Positions 48,288-59,879 of a stretch of 64,000 bases of DNA are shown one piece after another. Where the stretch lies: assembly GCA_021904315.1 (NCBI GenBank), contig CM038920.1:11470001-11534000 (forward strand), read 5' to 3'. Positions within the stretch are counted from its first letter, which is position 1. Each line of letters opens with the position of its first letter. A program made the position numbers and the translations under genes. A model generated the notes under the pieces. That model searched no databases, was not told the DNA's origin, and was given only the letters and a program-made list of their open reading frames with translations. The DNA is from Sphagnum magellanicum (Eukaryota > Streptophyta > Sphagnopsida > Sphagnales > Sphagnaceae).

Positions 48288-49106
48288 ATGGATCATGCGA
48301 AACAGAACAAGGATCGTGAAGAAGAAGAAGAAGAAGAAGAAGATGGTGAACCTCGGAAAGAACAAGATGTACATACCAGAGGAAGAAGAAGTGGGATGCA
48401 AGAATGGAGCACATGGCAGCTGATCGACTCCATTCTTCCGACGGGAGGATTCGCACATTCCTACGGACTGGAAGCGGCAACACAAGCAGGGCTGGTGTAC
48501 GATGCTTCGACGGTTTCCACCTTCGCAGTCACGACTCTAGAGAACGCCGGAGCTTTGCTGCTTCCCTTTGTGTGCAGCGCCAGCAAGCAGACAACAACCA
48601 CTGAGGATTGGATTCTGCTGGATTCTGAGCTCCATGCCGTGCTCACCAACCATGTAGCGAGAGCTGCTTCCTTGAGCCAAGGAAAAGCTTTGATCCGCCT
48701 TGCAAGCAGTGTGTTTCCAGAGATTACAGACGAGGTGAAGAGCATGCGTGCTTGCATCCAAGAGAAGAATAAGAAGAAGAAGACAACAGCAGCAGCAAGA
48801 GGAGCGCATGGACATCACGCGATTGTTTTCGGTCGTCTCTTCGGTCTCTTAGGCTTGGATTCTCTCACAGCACAGCGCGCTTTCTTGTTCTTGTCTCTGC
48901 GGGATGTGTTGTCCGCTGCCACGAGATTGAACCTCGTCGGTCCCATGGAAGCGGCGTTGCTGCAGCACCGCCATGCCAGTCTTGCGGAAGCTGTTCTGGT
49001 CAAGTATGCCAATAGAGGCGTCGAAGATGCGTATCAGACTGCTCCTCTTCTTGATACTCTTCAAGGCGCCCACAACCTTCTCTTCTCTCGCTTGTTTTGC
49101 TCTTGA
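48288..49106 (+). CDS. UREF: Urease accessory protein UreF
   Basis: Works with UreD and UreG to load nickel and carbamylate the urease active site in the cytosol, so it is needed for urea nitrogen use. Single exon, 272 aa. After an acidic, Lys/Glu-rich N-terminus that includes a GAA-microsatellite poly-Glu run, the plant UreF hallmarks follow: WQLIDSILPTGGFAHSYGLE (about residue 43-63), LPFVCSASK, FGLLGLDS, LSLRDVLSAATRLNLVGPME and EDAYQTAPLLDTLQGAHNLL, ending FSRLFCS. A Lys-rich insert (EKNKKKKTTAAAR, about residue 160) replaces the loop usual in the family. The start is the first ATG (TTCGATGG); no upstream ATG lies in frame. Confidence 0.96.
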   Translation: MDHAKQNKDREEEEEEEEDGEPRKEQDVHTRGRRSGMQEWSTWQLIDSILPTGGFAHSYGLEAATQAGLVYDASTVSTFAVTTLENAGALLLPFVCSASKQTTTTEDWILLDSELHAVLTNHVARAASLSQGKALIRLASSVFPEITDEVKSMRACIQEKNKKKKTTAAARGAHGHHAIVFGRLFGLLGLDSLTAQRAFLFLSLRDVLSAATRLNLVGPMEAALLQHRHASLAEAVLVKYANRGVEDAYQTAPLLDTLQGAHNLLFSRLFCS

Positions 49107-49405
49107 GAGTCTTCTCACAATCACTGGATCTTCTTCTCTTCAAACTCTCGTATCGTCGTCAGTCGGCAGATTCTTCTTCCAAATAGGAAAGGAAATGGTT
49201 CTTCTTCGTCCTCTTCCTTCCTCTTAGTCTTTCATGAGTTTATTTCTTTCTTATCAAGACTGCTGTGAAGAAGAAGAAGAAGAAGATCTGTTATTCCAAC
49301 AGCAGGATTGCGGTGGTTTTCTTCATCATCACCTTCCTTTGAAGCACCAATCTAGGATTGTCGTCATCCTCGTCCTTGCAATAGAGATCGAATCCAGATC
49401 ATAGG
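49107..49405. other. 3' flank of ureF
   Basis: Presumed 3' UTR, with an AAG microsatellite near 49267-49286. No coding signal. Confidence 0.5.
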
Positions 49406-49479
49406 ATGTTGTTCTTCACTGGAAATACTACAGATATGATCTAGATCATATCTATAGTATTTCCAGTGAAGAACAACAT
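49406..49479. repeat. 74-bp spacerless near-perfect palindrome
   Basis: The arms 49406-49442 and 49443-49479 are reverse complements at 36 of 37 positions with no spacer. Both arms contain the GTTGTTCTTCAC core of the adjacent minisatellite, so the palindrome arose from an inverted copy of that repeat. Confidence 0.97.
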
Positions 49480-49945
49480 ACCTTAGACAAGCAGAAACAT
49501 GCGACAACAAAGTTCTGGATGTTTATGCTTCTCCAAGGTGTGTTGTTCTTCACCAAGAACATGCCACAACAAAGCTTTTGATGTTTCTGCTTGTTTAAGT
49601 TATGTTGTTCTTCACCAAGAACATTTTATAACAAAGCTCTGGATGTTCTACTTGTCGAGTGTATGTTGTTCTTTACCAAAAACATGGGTACAGCACGGCT
49701 TTTGATGCTTCTGCTTGTTGAGGTCATGTCGTTCTTCCCCAAGAACATGCTACAACAAGGCTTTCGATGTTTCTGCTTGTCAAGGGCATGTTGTTCTTCA
49801 ATGAGAAAATGCTACAACAGGGCTTTTGATGTTTCTGCTAGTCTAAGGTTTGTTGTTCTCCACCAAGAACATGCTACAACTAAGGTCTCAATGTTTTTGC
49901 TTGTCTAAGGTATGTTGTTCTTCACCAAAAATGCTACAACAATTT
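49480..49945. repeat. Minisatellite, ~7 units of 62 bp
   Basis: The core GTTGTTCTTCACCAAGAACA or a variant starts at 49542, 49604, 49665, 49728, 49790, 49852 and 49914 (spacings 62, 61, 63, 62, 62, 62). Each unit also carries GCTACAACA, GCTTTTGATGTTTCTGCTTG and a CTAAGGT-like end. Because 62 is not a multiple of three, the ORFs seen across it are not a repeat protein. The stretch 49465-49496 is an inverted part-unit. Confidence 0.95.
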
Positions 49946-51665
49946 TCCATCAATCATTCGAATGAACGGTGACAGAGACATAAACAAAGTGGGTTATGGG
50001 TTTTTTCTGTTGTGAAGCTCATCATCTTCCTTTGTTTGTCTCCCTTTCATTTCATTGCAGTTTTTTCTTCCCTGCAACTTGTTTCAAACAAGCAGAATGA
50101 AAACAGAAAAAGACAGTATTACATTGTTTGTGAGATCCTCTTGCTTTGCTTCTTTTGTTGTTCCTTGCACAACAGTTTTTTCTGTTTTCTTGTACTCAGT
50201 TTTTTTATTTGCGCCTCTTTGGTTTCCTCTCAACTTTCCAGGTAAGTGGAGCTGCTCTAGCAAATCTAGTAGTGCTGCATGATTACTGAATTTAGCAGAT
50301 CTTACTGAAGGGCAGATCTCATACCAAGTTCAGCAGCTCTGCATTACATGTTTATTCAATCTGCAGAATTCAAGAGCAGCTGCTGCTGCTACAGTATACT
50401 TGGTATATATGTTGGAAGTATCAGACAACCTGTGTGAGCAATTTGGAGTTCTTTTCATGTATTTGGTAAGCCATTCATGTTTTGTTTTGTTGCTGGGGCA
50501 GGCTACACTGCAAAAAGTTTCACCAATTCTCTTAAGAAGATCTGTGGAATGAAAATGCCAAGAGTGCTGCTCAGTTTTCAATCTGCATTTGTGAACTGCT
50601 GATTATGGGTTATACAAACCAAGTTTTAGTTTGTGGTTTGAAATTTGAGGCAGAAAGTTTTGGAACCTGAAGAGGACCCATCATGAAGCTCTCCAACTGG
50701 AATGAAGCTCTTGCATCTGCAAACATAGTAAGTCTTGTATTGGCACACACCCCAAGGCAGGAAAATTGCTTGTCAAATTCAGCACAGATTTTCTTCTCAT
50801 ACTTAAGAAGGACCTTGACATAGTTAAAGAGTCATCGAAGTACACACAAAGGAGGTGCTGCTACCATTGAGACCAGAGCTAGTTCAAGAGAAAAGATCTT
50901 AAAAGGAACCAAAATAAATCTGGTGCTGCACATCTCTTGTATCATTAGTAAAAATAATGTTGATGGAGATTTTATGTGTATCCAACCTTGGTTCAATGTG
51001 TTTCTTGCATGGCCTCATTCAACTTGTGGATGTTTTGTGTGGGCTTTGACACTTTTTCAATGGTGGTGAGGAGTTTTATTGGTGATGTTTTGCATACAAT
51101 TCACATAACAAAGTGACTCTTCCAAGTGCAAAATATTGAACTTGACATGTATGTTAAAATAAAAGGTTGTTGGTTATTGCATATGTCAAAGATGAAGACT
51201 TCAACTTTGCATCCTTTTAACACAATATCTAATTTAGGTGGTTTTGCTTGAAGGATGCAATTCAGCGAAGATGCAATTTGCTTCATGCATGAGTTTTTTC
51301 CAAAAGATGTTTCATTCCTAGCATGTCATTTCAATTTGTTATGGGATGTATGTGATTATTAGGTAATTTATTTTCACAAGTGCCTAAACTAACCAAACTT
51401 GGGCAATTACAAAAACCATCATCAAGAATTTGATGGTAGTTGTAAAATAATGTTTGTTTAATGAAAACCATGTTTATTAACTATTTCCATATGTTATTTT
51501 ATTGGATACTACCATGAACATGTGAAGATGCTAGTGCTCCAAGCTATTAATCCCATCTTCATTCAAAGTGGTTTGAACTAGAGGTCCTTGTTTTAAAGCT
51601 AAGGATATTGTTGAACTAGGTGATCTATATTCTAGCCCTTTTCCTTGTCTTTGTTATTAGTCATA
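49946..51665. other. Intergenic, no gene recognised
   Basis: Moderate composition at first, then AT-rich after about 51 kb. Short ORFs only. No splice-linked protein similarity, RNA gene or further repeat was recognised. Confidence 0.5.
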
Positions 51666-51952
51666 CTAGTTTGAACCCTATGCTTAATGCATAGGTTTGT
51701 GTGCATTTACATATTACAAAATTACAATTACAAACTACATTTCCAAAACCTCTTTATATATGACATTTCGCATGTATCTATGGGGACCTTGGCCGTTGAA
51801 AATCTTGATGTTTGCACTACTTGTGACCCATGAAATAGCAACATACAGTTGACCATGGGAATAGACCGAAGACGGCAAATATATCCCAATGTTGTTGAAT
51901 GTCTAACCTTGACTCTTGTTGATTGTGATCGCAAATGACTATATATATATAG
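51666..51952 (-). mobile_element. Helitron 3' end (truncated remnant)
   Basis: On the minus strand a helicase-tail remnant is followed by the hairpin CCTATGC-ATTAA-GCATAGG (51673-51691), then GTTCAAA, then CTAG (51669-51666) and T. A short hairpin about 7-10 nt before a CTRR end flanked by T is the Helitron 3' terminus. The 5' part is missing beyond a TA run at 51942-51952, so only about 290 bp survive. Confidence 0.8.
51735..51938 (-). pseudogene. Helitron PIF1-type helicase, C-terminal fragment
   Basis: The minus-strand frame reads FAITINKSQG, stop, TFNNIGIYLPSSVYSHGQLY, VAISWVTSS, then NVIYKEVLEM and a terminal stop. This is the last motif block and C-terminus of plant Helitron PIF1-like helicases (usually SQGQT and SHGQLYVAISR). 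The internal TAG stands where CAG (Gln) is expected, and the Trp TGG where CGG (Arg) is expected. Both are C-to-T changes, which fits decay of a methylated transposon. The Rep and most of the helicase domain are absent. Confidence 0.85.
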
Positions 51953-54900
51953 TCAGCAAGGAAAAATGATTGCTCTAATTTATCTAATTTATCCATGCAT
52001 CATCCCACTAATTAACGTTTTAAACCAAAAAGTGGCAAATTGAAGCTAAACCTACATGGCACCTGTTTTGGAGGGAAAATCAATTGGTTTGGACCCAAAA
52101 ATAGTTGTAAAAGGAGAGCTCCTGATTTGGACAACCAAGAATCAGGCTAGGGATTAAGGTATAGTCCAACTCAAGGATTCAATTTGCTTCAAATTAGTCC
52201 AAATTGATTCCTAGGAAATTGAATCCTAGAACTTGGTTTAAAGTGGGCCTTACTATCAAGGAATTAAAAATGTTTAGAAATTTTTTTTGATAACCCAAAC
52301 TCTTCACCTAAATTATTGAATAAACCCCCCCCCCAAAAAAAAAAAAAAACTTTACATGTTGTCGCAATTGCATTGGGTATGCCAAGGGAAAGATGGAACA
52401 TTTAAGAAAGTTTAATTTGGGAAAGACAATGGACGAAATGAGATGGAATATAGGAAAATTAAATATTGGATGATATGTAGGCCAAACAAAATGGAAATTC
52501 TAAAACATATGAGTCTAACCATGACAACGGATGAAATGAGAACATAGAAAATAAAATAATTTGAAAACTTGAAAAGAGGGTGGATGAAATGAAGGAAAAG
52601 AAGCCATGACCCAAGAGAATTGAAATCCTTGACAAATAAAGGCTAAAATGAAGGCTAATAAGTGTAAATCTAGGAAATAGAATTCTAAGAAAATAGATGA
52701 AATGCACCTTGAGAAAACGCCGCTGCTACAGAAGCACCATTAATTACTTCTGCACTTGTCTTCTGTTCTTTTTCCTTCCCTCTACCTCTTACACTTTCTC
52801 TCTCTTTCTCTCTTTCTTTCCTTCCTGTGCATACCATCTTATCTCCAAACGATCTTCGCACTTAAAATCGACAGCGTGAAAAGAGCATACTGAAGGTTAA
52901 CAAGAGAATAAAAATAGAACACCAACGCACATTCCATAAATACGCAAATCCAAAATACGGATACAAACCGAACTACGTAACCATTCAACGTCAAGGTCAT
53001 CCTGCACCTACCACTCTCTTACCAACTGGTTAATTACTACCTACCGTCCTCATCCTGACGCCCGGAGAAACACAAGGCCTGGGCGGTTGGGGCTGCAATT
53101 ATTATAAGCCTGGGCGCTTCACCCTTACTGCCATATAACTGCTACTCCATTCCCTTCCAGAACGCACCTGCTCTTTTGCTACACCTTTTCCTCCCTCCCC
53201 AAGAAGCTAAATTGCTAGCATGTGCAAGTCTCATTGTCCGTAGCTACTATTCGTCCGGATTAAAGGGAGCTTCACAATGTCCTCGCTATATTTAGCTATT
53301 GTCCGTAGTTACTATCCGTCCGAATTCAGGGGAACCTTCATTCTTCCTTTACTATATGTAATTCTTGTCAAGGCTCACAATACATGCAAGTGTTTAATCA
53401 TGTTACATCTATCCTAAATTCAAAAGCTTGAAATTTGTTCAAAAGTTTGCAAGGAAGGTGTTTATTACACGAACAATTTTTCAAAAATACAAAAAATAAG
53501 AGCATCGCCCATTTCTTACATTTCATTTCTATGTAAACCTTATTAAAACATTAGTTGGCCAAGTATTTAGTTAAAACAAAATGTTTCTTTGACTAGAATG
53601 TTTCCAATGATGATGTTATATTTTGTACTTTAAAGAATGAGTTTTAAATTTTTCATTTAATGTGGGCCAATCCAAAAAATGTCAAAAATCCTTTACATTA
53701 TGATACTTATTTCTTGAATATGTCTTTTTCGGCACACTAATAATCAAGTATTGTGGAATCTTGAATTGAGACTAAAAAAATTTCAATATTGTCAATGTGA
53801 TCACATGCCTTCATTGATTTAAGCTTATAATGTCTTGTGATGATTATTAAATTTTATTTGCCTAATAATATTCATTTAGGTTGTTTAAAAGGCAAACATT
53901 CTTCTATCACAAAGAGGCAAACATTTTATTTTATTTTTCAAAACCCAAAAATGAAAGAGCCTCTTGATAGGAGGTTGAGATCTTAATTAAATAATAGGTT
54001 TCTTTAAAGAAGATGCATAGTTGTAATTGATTTTGGAGAATGTTTGTTGGGTCTAAACAAAATAAAATATGTAAATCCACAATAAATTTTCTTTTCACAT
54101 AAAAATATAAAGAAAACATTTTTAAATGTCTTCATCAAGGACAATGTATATTGCAATCAAAAAAATAAAATTTCATTAATTCTTTGATTTTAAAAAACTA
54201 GTAAACAAAGCAAAGAAGATAAGCATTGCCTGAAAACTAACGGTTGTAATTGTAGTCATAATCAAGGTGTTTTTAAAGAAACCAAGATTTCATAATTTTT
54301 GAATCTTAAAATATGAAAAAGTAATTTCAACCAATTTTGACTATGTGACACATGTAATTTAAGTTGTGTGTACTAATAAACATTTCAAATTTTTATAAAT
54401 TAATTTTTCATTTAACATTAGTCTACATCTAGATGTTTCATGTGTGTTTGACAACACATTAAACAAGGTTCATATATTAGTCTTTATGAAAGTAGCTTAG
54501 AAATTTAAATTTTCAAACATTTCATTATTTTTTTTGGAAGACATATATGATATAACTTTCATGAATTTGATATTTAATAACAATTTTTCTTAATGGTTCA
54601 AATTTGGTGCAATTTGGCATAAGTTAATTAATCCTATTGATTTTTATATTGTGTTACAATAATCATCACCATGATTTAAATTTATTTTTTAAGGAATCTT
54701 AAGGACATTAATCTATGTATCAAATATATAAATAGAATCATCCTTGTGTTCATTACAACTTATAAAAACATAACATGAAAAAAAAAACATAGTTCATAAT
54801 TGAATTCTATAAAAGTCCTTTCAAGTGTGACATTCATTTTTGGGTACTCAAATTGTGACTATAACCTTATTGTGGATTGAATACAACCCAAACATAGACA

Positions 54901-57240
54901 TCAAAATTTGCAAGTTGTTGAAAGTGTGGCACAACATCCATGATTTTTAAAGATGAATCTTTTATTGAACTTTTTAATACAACCATAATGGTAAGCATCC
55001 CAAATTTTAATTTTGATTTAATTGATGACATATTTGTAGAATACCACTAAAATATTATCAATAAACAAAATTAGTATAACATGCTCTCCCCCCCTCCAAA
55101 ATTGATAAAATTTTATTATTTTAAAAGAAATTAAAATTGAATATATATATATATATATTACCCAAAAAAATCAACAAAGACAAAAAACATTTCTTGTAAA
55201 AACACAAACCAAACCAATTAGCAAAAAAAAGAATAACCTAAAACTTCAACATAAACCCTCAACTTCAAAACTAAACTTAAAATCATTTTTTAAAAAAAAG
55301 ATCTAAAGGAAACACATATTTTATAAAAGCATAAACAAAATAATAAGAAACAAAAACACCTAGGTCCTAAAGCTTAAACCTTAAATGATATTTGCAAAAA
55401 AGAAAAAACCTAATTATAAAAACATTTAAAAAAATTAATATTATATTTAGTTGGAGGATATAGAGTACCATCTCTTTTTTGTGACTTACAAAACAAAAGA
55501 TGACAACATATCTACAAAATCTTTAATCTTCATCTTAAAAAAAATCAACAATAAATTTTGTTGTGTCAAAACCACAAAATAGTCTTCATTTATTGAATCT
55601 ATTCTTTGACCAAAGTTTGATATGGTTGCTCATTCTTCAAACTCACTTGTTAAAAATTTCCATCTCCTTATCATCAATTTCAAAAAATTGAGATTTCAAA
55701 ATTGGTTCCCTAACAAGAGATTCACAATTAGTCCTTTCAACAACTTCAAATCCAAAAGGCATAACTTGAATAAGAGGATCAAATGTAGAAACATCAATAC
55801 TAGAATGAAAAGTTAGATTAGTTACAATAATAGGTACAAAGAGTAGGTGCCAAAGAAGAAACCTCACTATTAAAATCAACAATAGATGTAAATAAAGAAG
55901 CATTGGGAAAGAAATCAAAATCTTCCAAATGTAAAGTGATGTAAAGGTCAAAAAAATGCCCACACAAATCACCATCTGCTTTAAGATACGATACAATAGA
56001 ATGAAGAAAAGGTTTTATCAATTTCAAGATGCAATTGAATAGAATCAATAAAAGGTTTATCAATAGAAAGTTAGCAACAAATTCATGAACTTCAATGTAT
56101 TACACATAAATGTCATCTCCATCAATGGACCACAACAACTCATCAATGACATTAGTAGTCAATGATGGCGTAATAAAAGGTGTAGCAAAATAGAAACTAG
56201 AAGGATGCAAATCAAAGAATTCATTACGCAGAGAAGAAGATGCAAGCAATATTTCCTTCAAAATTTCAAGAACATTTCTTCCTTTAAAGCTTTCATTACA
56301 AAACTTTTTCCCGACTACTTCATCAACAATAGACATTGCAAAACTAATAAATTAAAAAAAAGACAAAAAAAATGAAAAATGAAAAAAATTACATTACATT
56401 GTGTGAAGATGCAATTGAAAATTACAAACAACGAAAACCTACATAAAAAAAAAGTGAAACAAAATCATAATAAAAGAACACTTGCACACATGAAACAATA
56501 ATTTTTTTTAAAAACCAAGGAAAAAACTTGAAAAAAATGTGAAAATGCAAAGGGTGGGGCGGAAAAGAATGTAGTGGCAAATAATAGCCAGGATGAAAAA
56601 TGCAAGAACATTTGTGATGCTGCAAATGCCATGATGCACTAACACCAACAACAAACAAAAGAGATGCAAGAAAAAAAAAGTTTCACAGACACAAAAAAGA
56701 ACATGCGCACGTCAAACAAGTAAAGAATTAAAACAAGAAAAGAAAGAAAAAACAAGGAAACAAAAGAGATTCAAGAAAAAAAAAAGTTTCAAAGACACAC
56801 AAAAAAAAACCTACACACGTCAAACAAGTACAAAATTAAAACAAAATAAGAAAGAAAAAACAAGTGGAAGGAGAAGAGATGTTCATGGAAGTACGAGCAA
56901 ATGGAAGGTGCTGAAATAGAAGCATTGTTACAAAAGGAGAGGAAATGGAACAAAAAGAATTTAATAAAAGCCCAAAGAATTGTAGGAACTGATTGTCGAA
57001 GAAATAAGCACAAAGAGAGAGCCAATAGAAAAGTGCACATGAAATACAACAACAAGCTACCGCATAAAATAAACAATGAAAAGAAGAGAAGCAAGAGGAA
57101 GAGTTGTTACATGAAATAAGCAATGAAAAGAAGAGAAATGTGTGAGCTCCATTGTTATATTCACTATGTTTAACCTAAAGTACATGGAAAAGAAGCAATG
57201 AAAAGATACGTAGGTGTCGTTTTAAGCTAATTCAGACCAA
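51953..57240. other. AT-rich gene-free stretch
   Basis: Mostly AT-rich. A GC-normal patch at about 52690-53350 has no coding frame. It holds a two-copy direct repeat starting at 53232 and 53298 (ATTGTCCGTAG followed by CTATYCGTCCG). ORFs between 55.6 and 57.1 kb are A/T-driven low complexity, with Phe/Leu- or Lys-rich translations. A TA run lies near 55140-55160. Confidence 0.55.
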
Positions 57241-57613
57241 TGGAAATGGTAGAAAGGGGCCGTTATTTTCAATGTTCTGCAGAATAGGGTTGTGTGTAGG
57301 TCTGAAGATTTTATGTTTTTTTTTTAAGGGCAATGGGATCGTTGGATTTGATGGTCTGGATTTAGGGTTTGGAGCTTTTTTCCTCTGCAGTTGTTTAGGG
57401 TTTGGAGGTCTTCGTGTGCGGTTTGTTTGGTGTTTCTGGATTTGGAGTTTTGGGTAATTTGCGGAGTTGGAGATTTGGGAAGGAAGACTCTTTAATTTCC
57501 CGCAGAATTTCGGTGAGAGATTTTTATTTTTTGTTTTTCCCTCGTCGATTTGTTGAGGGATTTGAGCTTTTAATCTGTTGTGGAGTTCGGGACAGCTGGT
57601 TTCTTTTGTGCAC

Positions 57614-57659
<46 letters not shown>

Positions 57660-57707
57660 ATTCTCAGAGTTGACAAGGGAAGGAGGTGGGCAAAAGAGAG
57701 GGAAGTC
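57241..57707 (+). promoter_or_regulatory. Upstream region and 5' UTR of NRPB7
   Basis: Composition rises to gene level at about 57250. A (GA)n microsatellite (57618-57654) lies 54 bp ahead of the ATG, probably in the 5' UTR. The reading frame stays open upstream of the ATG by chance, but the family N-terminus is exactly MFFHI, so the extension is not coding. Confidence 0.55.
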
Positions 57708-59879
57708 ATGTTCTTTCACATTTATTTGGAGCGGAACATGCAGCTGCACCCACGACACTTCGGGCCGCATCTCCGTGACAAGCTCATCGCCAAGCTTATC
57801 CAGGATGTGGAAGGCACCTGCAGGTGTGTGTTTCCTGTTCTTATATTATCTGTGTTTTCTTTTTCCTCTCGATGAGCAGAGAGAGTTGTGATAATTAGTC
57901 TCAATTCATGTTTCTTTCTTCTCTACTCTTCCTGAGGCAAGAAGTGGACAATCGTTGTTCCCTGATTTACATGAACAACTGTGCCTGAACATCATGGAGT
58001 GATTCTGAAACATGGGTTTTGGTGACTGAAAGTGGGGTTAAGAAGCTTGGGACGGTCTTGGCATGGTAGGCACCAGTAGTGTAACTTTCATGATCTTGGT
58101 CCCTAGTTTTCTCATGGGTATTCATGTCCTTGTTTGCTCTTCTTGGTGTCGACTCTTTGCTCTCACATAAGGTTGATAACTTTTTTCCTCCTGGGATCTG
58201 GTTTCCTCTTTGATTCTATGATTATCAGAAAATGGTTAACCCTAACATACTGACACTGGAAATACGATCTGTGTGGGGTGCAGTGGGCGGCATGGGTTTG
58301 TGGTGGCGGTGACTGCAGTTGAAACTATTGGGCAGGGCCTTATTCGTGATGGAACGGGCTTTGTCACCTTTCCTGTCAAGTATCAGTGTGTGGTTTTCCG
58401 GCCTTTCAAGGGCGAGATTTTGGAGAGTGTTGTCACCATGGTTAACAAGGTCTTGACTTTCTTTTTCCTTTCCATACCATTCATTGCACAGTTGCAGGCT
58501 TAAGGTGTAGCCCTCTATTTGCTTTAGGCCTAGATGCTTGCTTATATAGGAAATCCATACAATCTTGTTGCTGGTTGAATTTGGATCCTTTTAAGTTTTG
58601 TTATTAGCAATGTCTGTTGCCTGCTAGCCAACAGCATGACTGAGTCTGGAAATGCAACACAAATTTAGGATGCAGATTTCTGTATTTGTTTGCAAGCATT
58701 GAGCAGATTAGTATATAGAACTATATGCAGCCACTGTCAGGAACTGATGAAGTAACTGGGGATTAATAGAGCTAGTCATGCAATGAATGTGATGGTCTGA
58801 TGCTTTGTGAGAGACATGCACACAGCTGTGACGGCTATTCTTAACATGGTGTTTTGGGTATGGCTGGAACTGACATAATGGTCACTTTCAAAGTGTTTTT
58901 GTGTAGTCTCATAGACATTGTAGTCAGGGTTTCAAGAGAAGGTGAGTTTTGGAGAGATATGGCTTTCTGGTATCACTTGGAGGCTTCTGTTTGTTTTGCC
59001 AGAAAAGGGGACATTTTTTCAGAATTGTGGGTTTTTATGGGTTTTTCAGATGGGTTTCTTTGCAGAAGCTGGCCCTGTGCAAATATTCGTATCTAATCAT
59101 GTGAGTGTCTTCTCCCTCCAATGTGCCCTCAAAAATTGTAACATCTCTTCTTTGTCACTCAGGATGCCTAGTGGTGAGTTTGTGAATTCAATTGAGTGCC
59201 TGCAGTATGCACTCAATATCTAAATCGGTCAATTCCTTGATTATAGTAGATCATTCAGAATGTGATGCATCACACCGGAAAAGGATCAACAGAAGTGACT
59301 AGGACATGATGACTGTGGTTTGCTATTTTTGTGGGCAGTTGATACCAGATGATATGGTATTCCAGTCAGGAGATGTTCCAAGTTATGAGACATCAGATGG
59401 CTCAGTATGTCTCTTTCCTCAAGCCTCTTTTCAAAGTCATTGTGTGTCTGAGAAATGTCTGCTGTTCTGACTGGAAATTCCAGATGTTGTCAATTCTCTG
59501 GGGTGTATAACCTGAACCATGATGTGTTGAAGTATTCCTCAACCACTAGCTTGTCTTCCCAGACCAAATAGCTGACCTTCTAGTGTTGGGTTGGCAAGAG
59601 TAGGTAAGGATACAGAAGGACAGTGAAGTTCGGCTCAAGATTGTGGGTACACGAGTTGATGCTACTGAAATTGTGAGTTCTTACCTCCATCTATGGGATC
59701 AATGCAATCTCTTGTCATACTGATGACATGCTGCTTGCCCTTGGACTACTTTCTAATAGATTCCATCACACTTATGGACATATCTGATATATAACTTCTT
59801 CTTGTTTGTTCAGTTTTGCATTGGCACGATCAAGGATGACTTTTTGGGACTTATTGGTGACCCAGGGGGTGCTACATAG
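57708..59879 (+). CDS. NRPB7: DNA-directed RNA polymerase II subunit RPB7
   Basis: RPB7 pairs with RPB4 to form the stalk of Pol II, contacting nascent RNA and aiding initiation. Six exons: 57708-57823, 58284-58449, 59050-59100, 59339-59404, 59604-59672, 59814-59879. The product is 177 aa, the usual length. N-terminal tip domain: [20 protein letters not shown] to VTMVNK. C-terminal OB-fold: [58 protein letters not shown], then [21 protein letters not shown]. The first intron is phase 2 (AG|T for Ser) and the rest are phase 0. Near-identity to plant NRPB7 at core motifs ([20 protein letters not shown]) argues against the Pol IV/V paralogues. Confidence 0.97.

Noticed and set aside
49499-49908. 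Repetitive-looking ORFs across the minisatellite
   Set aside because: The 62-bp unit is not a multiple of three, so the frame changes each unit and no repeat protein can be encoded.
57402-57707. In-frame N-terminal extension of NRPB7
   Set aside because: It crosses a GA microsatellite, and the family begins exactly at MFFHI.
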